Below, piece after piece: positions 55,975 to 64,000 of a DNA stretch of 64,000 nucleotides (its first letter is position 1; each line of letters opens with the position of its first letter). Location of the stretch: NCBI GenBank assembly GCA_031769625.1, contig JAUIMM010000088.1, positions 6,029,501-6,093,500 of the forward strand. The letters run 5' to 3'. The notes under the pieces were generated by a model, which ran no database searches, had not been told where the DNA came from, and saw only the letters and a list, made by a program, of their open reading frames with translations. The stretch is from Taudactylus pleione (taxonomy: Eukaryota; Chordata; Amphibia; Anura; Myobatrachidae). Made by a program: the position numbers and the translations under genes.

Positions 55975-56610
55975 ACCACCCTTTAAGAAATGAGCCAGCC
56001 GGCTCTTTACTTATGGGACACAGGCGCATGCTTGGCGCTGCTCCTTTGTTGATGCACGTGCAGCCACAGTGCACACAAGTCACAAACACAGAAAATATAT
56101 ATTTTTTTGTTTTGGAGTGTACTTTGGGGGTTACAGAACCCTTTAACGATCAAGCCAGCCGGCCCTTTACTTATGACACAGGCGCACGCTTGGCACTACT
56201 TTGTTGATGCACGTGCGGCTACTGCGCACACAATTCACAAACACAGAAAATAATTTTTTTTTTGGTTTGGACTGGAGTGTACTTTCGGGGGTTACAGCAC
56301 CCTTTAACGGTCAAGCCAGCCGGCCCTTTACTTATGACACAGGCGCACGCTTGGCACTACTTTGTTGATGCACGTGCGGCTACTGCGCACACAATTCACA
56401 AACACAGAAAATTATTTTTTTTTTGGTTTGGACTGGAGTGTACTTTCGGGGGTTACAGCACCCTTAACGGTCAAGCCAGCCGGCCCTTTACTTATGACAC
56501 AGGCGCACGCTTGGCACTACTTTGTTGATGCACGTGCGGCTACTGCGCACACAATTCACAAACACAGAAAATATATAATTTTTTTAGCACTTGGGGGGAG
56601 CACCCCTGAT
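55975..56610. repeat. Minisatellite array 2 in hAT element, about 160-bp units
   Basis: Four units carry CCAGCCGGCCCTTTACTTAT, GCGCACGCTTGGCACTACTT and GATGCACGTGCGGCTACTGC. The core GCACGCTTG..GCTGCT..GATGCA.GTGCGGCTAC is shared with array 1, so both arose from one ancestral unit. Confidence 0.88.
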
Positions 56611-56880
56611 GGACAGAGCACCCCCTGGACAACACTACAGCACCCCTTTAGGACTGGGACACTGCACAGGACTTTGGAGTGGACACAGCCCCTATGGAGA
56701 ACTGACTGCACAACACAGTCCAGCCAGCCCCTATGGACTTTGAAGTAGTGGACACAGCCCCTATTAACAACAGCAGCACAGCACAACACAGCCAGCCCCT
56801 ATGGACTTTGAAGTAGTGGACAACAGCAGCACTACACTACACTACACTACACAGCCCTAACTCCCACCCTCCCTCTTCAC
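56611..56880. repeat. Short repeats near the right end of the hAT element
   Basis: CAGCCAGCCCCTATGGACTTTGAAGTAGTGGACA-type sequence occurs twice in full (about 56718 and 56788) with partial copies before, followed by an ACTACACTACACTACAC run. Confidence 0.8.
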
Positions 56881-57085
56881 TGTCCACAGCCGAGTGAGAA
56901 AATGGCGCCGACGCGGGTACCTTATATAGGATCCAAAACCCACGAGACTCGGAAGGCGGGATGATGACGTTTTGCCTCGATTTCAGATCCGAGTCAGGCG
57001 GGAAAAGTCGAGCCTGACTCGGATCAGACTCGGATCGGGGGGGCTCGGGGGGGTTCGGATTTCAGAAATCCGAACCCGCTCACCC

Positions 57086-57118
<33 letters not shown>

Positions 57119-57120
<2 letters not shown>

Positions 57121-57593
57121 CTACTTTTTGGCATTGGGTGAAACACTGTGGCTCTGAATACTGAGAATTAATAAATGCTGTACTGCATTTATGTTTTGAG
57201 TAATGAATGATTAATGGTTATACTGTGTTAATCTCCTGTAAAGTATATTCTTCTAATTATCTAATTATCCCTTTGCTATTTTTTACAACCATTGTTCCAG
57301 CAACTGTAATTGTTATTACTAAGAAGTGTGGATACTGGAATGCTGTACAGCATGATGACTTAAAGAGATTGTAAACCCTTAGGGTCAGGGACTTCACTTC
57401 TACTGTATTATACTTTGGCATTTCCTGTTATTCTTAATTTTGTTTTATGTACTATAAACCAATGCATTCTTTGTAGAATGCTATATAAAAAAATATTTAT
57501 ACAATACACAATGTTGTTTTATAGGGGCCTCTTTATCAAGTAATATTTGCAGGATATTCACTAAAAACACAGATGATATCTGCAAAGGGACAC
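57119..57593. other. Unassigned DNA with a LINE-tail-like piece
   Basis: 57368-57490 (GATTGTAAACCCTTAGGGTC ... AATGCTATATAAAAAAATA) resembles CR1/L2-type 3' untranslated ends. No gene seen. Confidence 0.45.
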
Positions 57594-57911
57594 GTTCAGT
57601 ATCCCGGTGCTCAGGATACTAGCGCCGAAATCCTGACACCTATCAGAATCTCAGTACCAGCATCCTGACCGCCGGTATCGGGGTTGGGGGGAGGATTAGG
57701 CACTAGGGGGAAGGGTTAGGTTTAGGGTGTGGGGAGGGAGAGGTTAGGTTTAGGCACTAGGGGGAGGTTAGGTTCAGGTACCAGTGATGGAGAGTTAGGG
57801 TAGGGAGATGTGGATGGTTAGAATAGCTACCAACAGGTGTCTGTATCCTAACCCTGTCAAGATACCAGCATCAGGATTTTGCCCGCCGGGATCCTGAGTG
57901 CCGGCATCCTG
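57594..57911. mobile_element. Interspersed repeat with GGTTAGGTTTAGG tracts
   Basis: The left end CAGTATCCCGGTGCTCAGGAT and the right end ATCCTGAGTGCCGGCATCCTG are roughly inverted. The interior contains repeated TTAGGTTTAGGCACTAGGGG units. A related copy in the opposite sense lies at 9135-9410. Confidence 0.65.
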
Positions 57912-57958
57912 TACCCATCCCATCTGCGAATATATAGTATCCCCCGAATGTACCTTGG

Positions 57959-58131
57959 ACGGACATTTACTAAGCCTTGGATGGAGATAAAGTGAACTGA
58001 GATAAAGTACCAGCCAATCAACTCCTGATATATCACCGGCTGTGTTTGATAAATGACAGTAAGGAGCTGGTTGGCTGGTACTTTATCTCCGTCCACTTTA
58101 TCTCCAACCAAGGATTAGTAAATAGACCCCA
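57959..58131. mobile_element. Palindromic MITE, ACATTTACTAAGCCTTGGATGGAGATAAAG family
   Basis: The arms GACATTTACTAAGCCTTGGA, AAAGTACCAGCCAATCAA and their complements TTGGCTGGTACTTT, CCAAGGATTAGTAAATAG fold into one hairpin. This is the uninterrupted relative of the element at 45370-46340. Confidence 0.85.
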
Positions 58132-59353
58132 AAGTCTGTAGATTTAACACGGCAGATTGGTTTAGGTTTTGCCTCTTATATTACTGCCACTCTAAATCAA
58201 GTGGCTAAATTGCTGAAAACTTTCAGGTGCCTGAAACTCGCAGGTTAGTACATTTACCCCCTATACACCGTTACAACCATGCAGCAGTGTATTTGCTACA
58301 GTGATCACTTTCCAAACTGTTTTTAATCCTAGTTTCCTCACTTCTGACCACATCACATCAAATAACATCATTCATGTATTACCCTATGGACTATGAGACC
58401 ATAACTTAGTACCAATAGCATAGCTCTTTCATCAGCAGAAAACGACTTATTTTCAGATATATAGTCATATAGGACAAATAAAATTTGCTTACGTAAGCTT
58501 ATGTAATGTAATTGTTGCATATGTTGGAGATCACGTTTACAACCCGTCTGCCTGACCCTAGGGTGTGTGTTTTTATATATATATATATATATATATATTA
58601 TCATATAATTTAAGTTGTATTAAAATAGTGCCCATATTATTTTGGCAATAATGTTTACATATTACATTTATGGCAGCATAAACTGGCATTTACGTATCAG
58701 TGCCAGGTGCAGATACGTAGAAATACATCAGTGGCCCGATGGCCGTTTCGGAGGACATCCACCTTCCTCAAAGGATGTCCACCGAAACAGCCGTTAGCCA
58801 CTGGAAGCCATGGCGGGGTTGTGTAAACCAATCAGAGGCCACTGTCACTGCAACAATTTTAAAGTGGCAAACAAAAATGCTTATGATTTAAGGTAGTAAT
58901 GCAGTCTTAAGCACATACTCCCATCACTTGCATAAAGCTTTTAGTAGCTATGAAACAGAAAAGTGACAAAAACAATTAGCAATATGTCACATTATGACTA
59001 AACTGAAAGAATTGCTGAACTTTTTCACCTCTCTGAGTTGAATATAGAAAGTAAGCTGAAGCACTATAACACATTTTAAAAAGACAACTTTCATTGACCT
59101 CTGGATTTATAGCTTTCTATTCCGAAATAAAAACACAGTTCATAAAAATACAGGCTGTGCCTAATCATCTAATAGCTAGCATTCTACTAGAAAAAGAGAA
59201 ACTAAACAAATACATGTACTGCACATATTTGACCTTGGTGATTACGTGTACAGCTTTCAATTGTATCTGTTATTTTTATGAAAATATTACACTTAAATGA
59301 AATTCACCGGAAATGCCTTTATTCCTATCGTCAAGAACTTGCCACAGGATTCC
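58132..59353. other. Unassigned DNA with a short hairpin and a TA microsatellite
   Basis: A (TA)n run lies at 58575-58599. A hairpin of GTGGCCCGATGGCCGTTTCG/CGAAACAGCCGTTAGCCAC with inner GGACATCC/GGATGTCC lies at 58732-58801. No gene recognised. Confidence 0.5.
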
Positions 59354-59354
59354 A

Positions 59355-60027
59355 GGGGGTAAATTTAATAAAAGTTGATTTTGGCTTCATTTAAAATCAA
59401 CCAAAATAGAACCAACATCCCCACAAAACCAACCACAGTGTTTCTATTCAAAATATCATTTACTAACAGTCAATTTTGGTTTTCCATTCTGATTTCGATG
59501 GTGCATTGGTTTCTCTTTAAAGTTATATTTGAAGTTCTGAATATGTTCTATTCACCCTCAATAGAACCCAAAATTTACCCAAAATTCAAAAGACATACAA
59601 AAGCATTCCTATCGTCCAAAACATGTCATATGAACTGTATTACCCACAAATACCTTCACCCCAGTGCTAATTTGCATATCCACAGTTTTAAAAAGTAATT
59701 GCTATGCCTTTAAATGCCTGATTTATACAGCCAGAATGCTTCTCTCCCATGTTCTTTTCATCATATTGAGTTTTCAGACAATTCTACATGATATAAAATC
59801 AAATAGAACTGTTTCTCATGGTTCTATTGAAAATGGCGATTTTGGGTTGATTTTCAAATTGACTGTTAGTAAATAAGCTTTTTCTACTGATGGCTATGGG
59901 GAAGTACCAATGGTCTATTTGAAGTTCTATTTGTGTGTGAATTTCTGCGGAGTTTGAGGGGACCTGATTGTCAAAATCACCACAAGTCACTTCAAATTCA
60001 CCACAAAATAGAATGATAAATTTACCC
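59355..60027. mobile_element. MITE, GGGGTAAATTTA termini
   Basis: The left end GGGGGTAAATTTAATAAAAG pairs with the right end GAATGATAAATTTACCC. Internal inverted partners include TTTACTAACAGTCAATTTTGG (59459) and TTTTCAAATTGACTGTTAGTAAA (59850). No transposase. No clear target duplication. Confidence 0.75.
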
Positions 60028-60956
60028 ACAGCTCTTACTGATTACTCTGTTGCTCTGACTTTCTCCTCATTTACCTTACTGACACTTTTTACCTTTGTGG
60101 AAACAATGTTACTACATTTTGCAAAACTTGCAATTGTTTTTTTTTAATTGAAGCAAAACAGTTTGGTTAGTTTGTTTTGATTAGGGGTTGGTGTACGTAG
60201 CTGTCAATTAAAGTTAGCTGGCCAATCGTTAGTTTGCTAGAGATGGGTTTTCTAGGGATCCAGTTTGCGATCCCTCCCAGGTTGGTTAAGTATTCAATGT
60301 CTCACTGATTTTTTACCTCATATTTTATCATATCTTTCCCCTTTTCAATTCTTCCTAAATCACCTTTTTTATTGCTTCTTTCTTCAGCTTCAAACCTTTT
60401 TATCATTCCTCTCACTTTTTCCTCTTCTGTCTGCCCTTCCCATATCTTTTATCCCCCCGTGCCTCAGCATATCCAAAAAACTTGTAAGCTTCCTGCCCGC
60501 TCTCCTTAGCGGCAGCAGCTTCTGTCCAGCGGGGTGCATGGCTTATGACGTCACGCAATACTGCATCTGGCCTGGCCTTAAGAGGGTGCCAGGTCTGCAC
60601 CAGGACCTGCTCCTTCCCCTTCCACCCTGCAGGCATGGGTGCCTTAAGCACCGCTGGCACTCCCTGCCCAGCCTCTCAGCCTCCATCCCCTTCTCCTTGG
60701 CACTCTGAGCCCGCGGCAGGCCCTAACCCCGATATCATGGCTGCCATTTTAGGAGCCAGGGGAATGCACCCTTTATTGCTGCAGCCTCCTGCAGTTAGGA
60801 GTCCCCTGCACACAGGGAATGTTATGGCCCACCTGTACATCAGTATCATAGACCATCACCAGTAAGCAGAGCCCTGCCGCGCTTTGTGATTTCTGGGGTG
60901 GCATCACCCCTAGTTACATTCACTATCTATACTGTCCCTTCTTTGCTCCCTTTAAG
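60028..60956. other. 5' flank or leader of the Ngaro-type element
   Basis: Pyrimidine-rich then GC-rich sequence with short ORFs lacking motifs. The start of the element, normally a direct-repeat terminus, was not found. Confidence 0.35.
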
Positions 60957-60973
60957 GCCAACTCTGGCGGGTT

Positions 60974-61465
60974 TTGATTGGTCACCTTATTTCCAGAATT
61001 TGCCTCCGTAACAGGTTTGCTTTATGGGTTTGCCTCAGCATAACCCTTTGTTGGTTCAGCCTCCTGCGCAGTTCATGCAGCAGGCATTTTATCAACCATA
61101 CGATCAGCAATTTTCTAAGTTTACTAATGTCCCTTATCATTATGCGCAGTCTGCATTTGGCAATCGTAAGGATCGTACGACTCCCTCTCCCACTGGTACA
61201 CCGGTCAGTTAGATCACCTTCCCCACCACCTGTAGTACAGGTGTCCCTCCCTGTTGCATCACAGGGAGCCCCCTCCACAGTGATGGTTTCATCAGCTCAT
61301 GATGTATATGCTTCAAAAATTGTTGCTTCCAGTTCGCAGGAGGTGGTCCCCTGGTCAGTGTCATCTTTATCAGAGCTAGCCATTGCTGACCAAGTGGATC
61401 CCGGGTCGACAGGTCAAGTCACGGTGGGCGCATCGTTCAGCAAGGGACATGATGCAGCATTATAG
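60974..61465 (+). pseudogene. Ngaro gag-like region, frameshifted
   Basis: Low-complexity coding sequence (PQHNPLLVQPPAQFMQQAFY; later Ser/Pro/Val-rich) typical of gag-like ORF1 of YR retrotransposons. It is split over two + frames (60974-61465 and 61024-61212). No conserved domain, so the assignment is by position and composition. Confidence 0.5.
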
Positions 61466-61914
61466 GAACCAATGGTAACCCCTTCCACGTCTGGAGCAGG
61501 TGAGAATGAAGTTTCAGTTCCCAGCAGTGCTCCTCAATCATCATTGTCGAATGACTCTGACTCGGCCACCTCCTCGGAAAAACCGCGTAAGCTTATACGA
61601 TATTTTGCAGTTGAAAGGGAAAAATAAAAGCCTGAAAAAGTAGCGTAGTGTAGTGGGCAGCTCGGTTACGGATGATCAGCGGACAAGGTCTACTGCACAA
61701 ATACAGTTATGTTGAGGGGGGCCAGGTTCAAAGTTAAGAAACATATAAGAAACATATTAAGAAGGGTAGGTTTATAGATTTATTTGCAATTACACAAAAT
61801 GCTAAAAAGCCAGTAGGTGCAGTGAAATCTGCAAGTCTGGCAGAGGAGGAAGCGAGATGGAGTTACGCTAATTGGCTGTCGGGCATGTATATATTTGCTG
61901 CATATTATCTATAA

Positions 61915-62568
61915 ATGCGCCTCGGGAAACATTTGAATGTTTTAAAATACATGCATATGGTTCACGGCATGTGTTTAACGGAAAGGAATCAGTATGACAA
62001 AGTTTTTCGTAGGAAGCAGGTTGGGCAGAAAGAAGTAGAAGTATGGCCTGAAGTCACACAACAGGTACGGATTGCTTCAGCCTGCAGGCATGGCTATGCT
62101 TTAGAGGGATCAGTGGAGCATAAGCAGCCCTTTCTGGCCAAACCAGGTTTTCATTTAGCAGGAAGGAGTAAATGTTACGCCTTCAACAATGTGCAGTGTA
62201 CAGGTTGTCGATACAGGCATGTCTGCATGCTGTGTGGAGGAGGCCAAGAGGAGGTGCCAATGAAGGAGCCAGGTAAATTTAGGCTGATTCAGCACCTGTC
62301 TTACCCGGAAGGAGGCTCAGTAAACAATGTGCTTGATCCTTCGGATTGCTCTGTAGTTTTTCACTCATTTGAGGATGCTCTGAGTATTGTGCAAGGTTTT
62401 ATGAGAAGTGCGCTTTTAACCAAAGTGAATATTGAGTCCGTTTTCCGGTTGCTTCCCCTTAATCCTGATTCCTTTAAATTCATGGGGATTAGAGTTGACG
62501 GCTAAAATTACGTAGACAGATGTCTAACAATGGGTTGTTCGATATCATGTACCTTTTTTGAATGTTTA
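61915..62568 (+). pseudogene. Ngaro reverse transcriptase, N-terminal part
   Basis: The open frame 61915-62505 contains a Cys-rich CRYRHVCMLCGG segment, then the RT motifs FRLIQHLSYPEGGSVNNVLD and KVNIESVFRLLPLNPDSF, where the first catalytic Asp position (usually TDI.SAFR) has become NIESVFR. A single in-frame TAA (62503-62505) interrupts it; beyond the stop the frame continues YVDRCLTMGCSISCTFFECL until the 62571 insertion. Confidence 0.82.
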
Positions 62569-62570
62569 GC

Positions 62571-62767
62571 GCTTTCTTGCAGTAAAAAAATACCAAAGAA
62601 AGTGAGAAGGAAGTAAAAATTTCTCCCCCCAGGAAAGCGCTGCTCATTCAGATGTTAAATAATAATACATTTAATTGCATACAAATACATGTCAAAACAC
62701 AGTAAAAAAACATATCTATAAAAAAAGGGAAATTTCCATCAGTGGCTTCCTCAGCTTTCTTGCAGTA
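62571..62767. mobile_element. Insertion with 14-bp target duplication inside Ngaro RT
   Basis: GCTTTCTTGCAGTA occurs at 62571-62584 and again at 62754-62767, and the Ngaro coding sequence resumes after the second copy. The 169 bp between the repeats are AT-rich. The 14-bp duplication is of the length left by LINE-type integration, so this is probably a short 5'-truncated retroposon; its family is not recognised. Confidence 0.8.
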
Positions 62768-63190
62768 GTGCATTCAGGCAATCAGGTATTGCCCACTACT
62801 TGGAAGACTTTCTGTTGGCAGGGCCGGCTGACTGCAGTTCGTAGCGAGCTCCTTTTTTTTTGTAGGGACGCTTTTCTCAGTTATGGAGGTGCCCTATAGC
62901 GCAGGAGAAGACTGAAGGGTCCATTACCAGGTTATCCTACCTAGGTATTCAGATACTGTAAATACAGTTTTAGGTCTGTGTAGGTTGCCCTATGATAAGG
63001 TGTGTCGTTTACTGGAATTATTGGTTTCTTTTGTTTCAGCTAAAAAAGTTTTATCATTGTTGGGTTTGCTAAATTTTTCATGCCGGGTCATTCCTATGTG
63101 GAGGGTTTTCTGCCCTAGATTAGAGAGGGCTACTGCAGAGTTCAAGAGGGCTCACCATTTAATTAGCTTCACCTTAGAATTAAAATAAAG
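62768..63190 (+). pseudogene. Ngaro reverse transcriptase, C-terminal part
   Basis: After the insertion, frame-shifted pieces carry HYLEDF-like sequence near 62795 (catalytic YLDD region), then FCRDAFLSYGGAL and LLGLLNFSCRVIPMWRVFCPRL (63057-63120), the thumb motif shared by Ngaro RTs. At least two frame changes. Confidence 0.78.
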
Positions 63191-63192
63191 AC

Positions 63193-63655
63193 TTGCAGAT
63201 GTGGTTGGGTTTCTTGCATGATTTTAACGGGGTTTGCATTTTGCTGTCGCAACCAGTTGCCAACTCCAAGCTTCAGTTGTATACTGATGCTTCAGGTTTA
63301 GTATGTTTTGGTGCATATTTTAATCGTAAGTGGTGCAGTGGGCTTGGCTGGAGGTTTGGAGATCTGAAGGTTTAACATCTAATATGTTACTTTTGGAGAA
63401 TTTTCCAATTGTAGTGGCTGTTAAACTTTGGGCATGGGAGCTTAGCAATCGTCGAATAGTTTTCGGGTGTGATAACAAGATATTAATAATCAGAGGACAG
63501 CGTCTCCTCAGGCTTTAAGGTTGTTGAGGTGTTTGACTTTGCTTTGCGTCAAAATATAGAGTTCACGACCCGGCATGTACCAGGCATTGAAAATGAGATT
63601 GTGGATGCGCTATCCCATTATCAATGGAATAGATTTAGGTCACTTATGCTTTAAA
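63193..63655 (+). pseudogene. Ngaro RNase H
   Basis: LQLYTDASGLVCFGAYF (about 63270) carries the first catalytic Asp. FPIVVAVKLWAWELSNRR and FGCDNK (about 63400-63480) give the next acidic sites. TRHVPGIENEIVDALSHYQW (63570-63630) is the C-terminal H..G..N...D..S motif. Frameshifts lie near 63490 and 63545. Confidence 0.82.
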
Positions 63656-63799
63656 CTAGCGAATTTGGTTTACAGTAGCTTGTCCTGATAATCTCTGGCA
63701 GATTATCAGGATGGTATTGAAGGACTCACCTTTTGACCTTGGCTCCAGGCACACTGAAGTCGTATTCTGCAGCTTGCAGGGCCTGACAAGGTTTCCTTG

Positions 63800-64000
63800 C
63801 AACAGGTGGTGAGGGTAAGGAAGTTCTTGATGTCATGTTAAAATTCATTTGGGATTGGCATGAGAGGAACAGTTCTAAGGGGGCAATGTCTGTGGCATTG
63901 GCTGGGATTTCTTATTTCTCCCTTATTCATGGTTTGGCTGATCCAACTAAATCATTTATTCTTTCTAGGGCAATGAAAGGTTTGGCTAGGAACAAGTGAA
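63800..64000 (+). pseudogene. Ngaro tyrosine recombinase, N-terminal segment
   Basis: The + strand encodes KFIWDWHERNSSKGAMSVAL, AGISYFSLIHGLADPTKSF and AMKGLARNK. This is the SAM-like N-terminal domain of the YR, which positions DNA for the catalytic domain. A TGA follows at the window edge. The catalytic R-H-R-Y residues are not in view. Confidence 0.75.

Larger units (their letters stand above)
53677..57088 (-). mobile_element. hAT transposon with transposase remnants and two minisatellite arrays
   Basis: Inverted ends TAGGGGTGTGC and CGCTCACCCCTA are set in a (TA)n tract, so an 8-bp TATATATA duplication is likely but cannot be told from the repeat. Minus-strand transposase pieces lie at 55504-55878 (N-terminal side) and 54459-54590 (C-terminal hAT dimerisation motif). 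The left end carries short GTTTTGGATCTGGAT repeats; the right end is GC-rich with ATGGCGCC and TATATAGG, promoter-like on the minus strand. The middle of the transposase is missing and replaced by tandem repeats. Confidence 0.85.
60957..64000 (+). mobile_element. Ngaro-type tyrosine-recombinase retrotransposon, cut by window end
   Basis: The domain order on the + strand is a Pro/Gln-rich gag-like region, a CCHC-like CX2-5C segment followed by RT, RNase H, and the start of a tyrosine recombinase. This matches the DIRS/Ngaro group, and the RT sequence (LIQHLSYPEGGSVNNV, CLTMGCSISC) fits Ngaro rather than the DIRS copy at 4-6 kb. Stops, frameshifts and a 183-bp insertion (62571-62753) inactivate it. 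The recombinase catalytic residues and the 3' repeat lie beyond the window. Confidence 0.85.

Overview
The window looks like repeat-rich vertebrate nuclear DNA, most probably from an amphibian (a frog or toad). The evidence is one intron-containing host gene, a V-type tRNA-derived SINE, an L2-like LINE, both DIRS-type and Ngaro-type tyrosine-recombinase retrotransposons, a retroviral provirus, hAT and Tc1-like DNA transposons, and dozens of short inverted-repeat elements (MITEs). Nothing looks prokaryotic: there are no operons, CRISPR arrays or rRNA genes. The species assignment is inference.

Layout. 0-0.76 kb: Tc1/mariner-like remnant. 1.2-2.05 kb: MITE. 4-6.1 kb: decayed DIRS retrotransposon (+ strand). 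7.6-8.3 kb: hAT non-autonomous element with a perfect 8-bp target duplication. 9-16 kb: repeats and nested MITEs. 17.0-19.97 kb: L2-like LINE (+ strand) with a long reverse-transcriptase ORF, split near its start by a MITE. 22.9-32.0 kb: endogenous retrovirus on the minus strand, read right to left as candidate 5' LTR, primer-binding site, leader, gag, pro, pol, env; it has many frameshifts and no visible 3' LTR. 33.8-35.6 kb: a small duplicated segment, each copy carrying a different MITE. 35.97-39.63 kb: the only convincing host gene, five coding exons on the minus strand for a 255-residue membrane protein of the DUF1295 / steroid 5-alpha-reductase-like family; MITEs lie in its introns. 40-53 kb: nested MITEs, a SINE and minisatellites. 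53.7-57.1 kb: hAT transposon whose transposase remnants are interrupted by minisatellite arrays. 57.6-60 kb: more MITEs. 61-64 kb: Ngaro-type retrotransposon (+ strand), cut by the window end.

How it fits together. The host gene is the only part likely to serve the organism directly; I see no operon-like cooperation. The main biological information is the record of insertions. Fourteen MITEs in three related groups share a GGGCC...ATTCA-type terminus. Thirteen of them have identical 3-bp target duplications, and the fourteenth differs by one base. Several are nested in other elements, so the relative order of insertion can be read directly. I did not find a new gene system. The most unusual items are this MITE super-group, the elements interrupted by minisatellites or nested three deep, and the duplicated segment that preserves reciprocal empty insertion sites.
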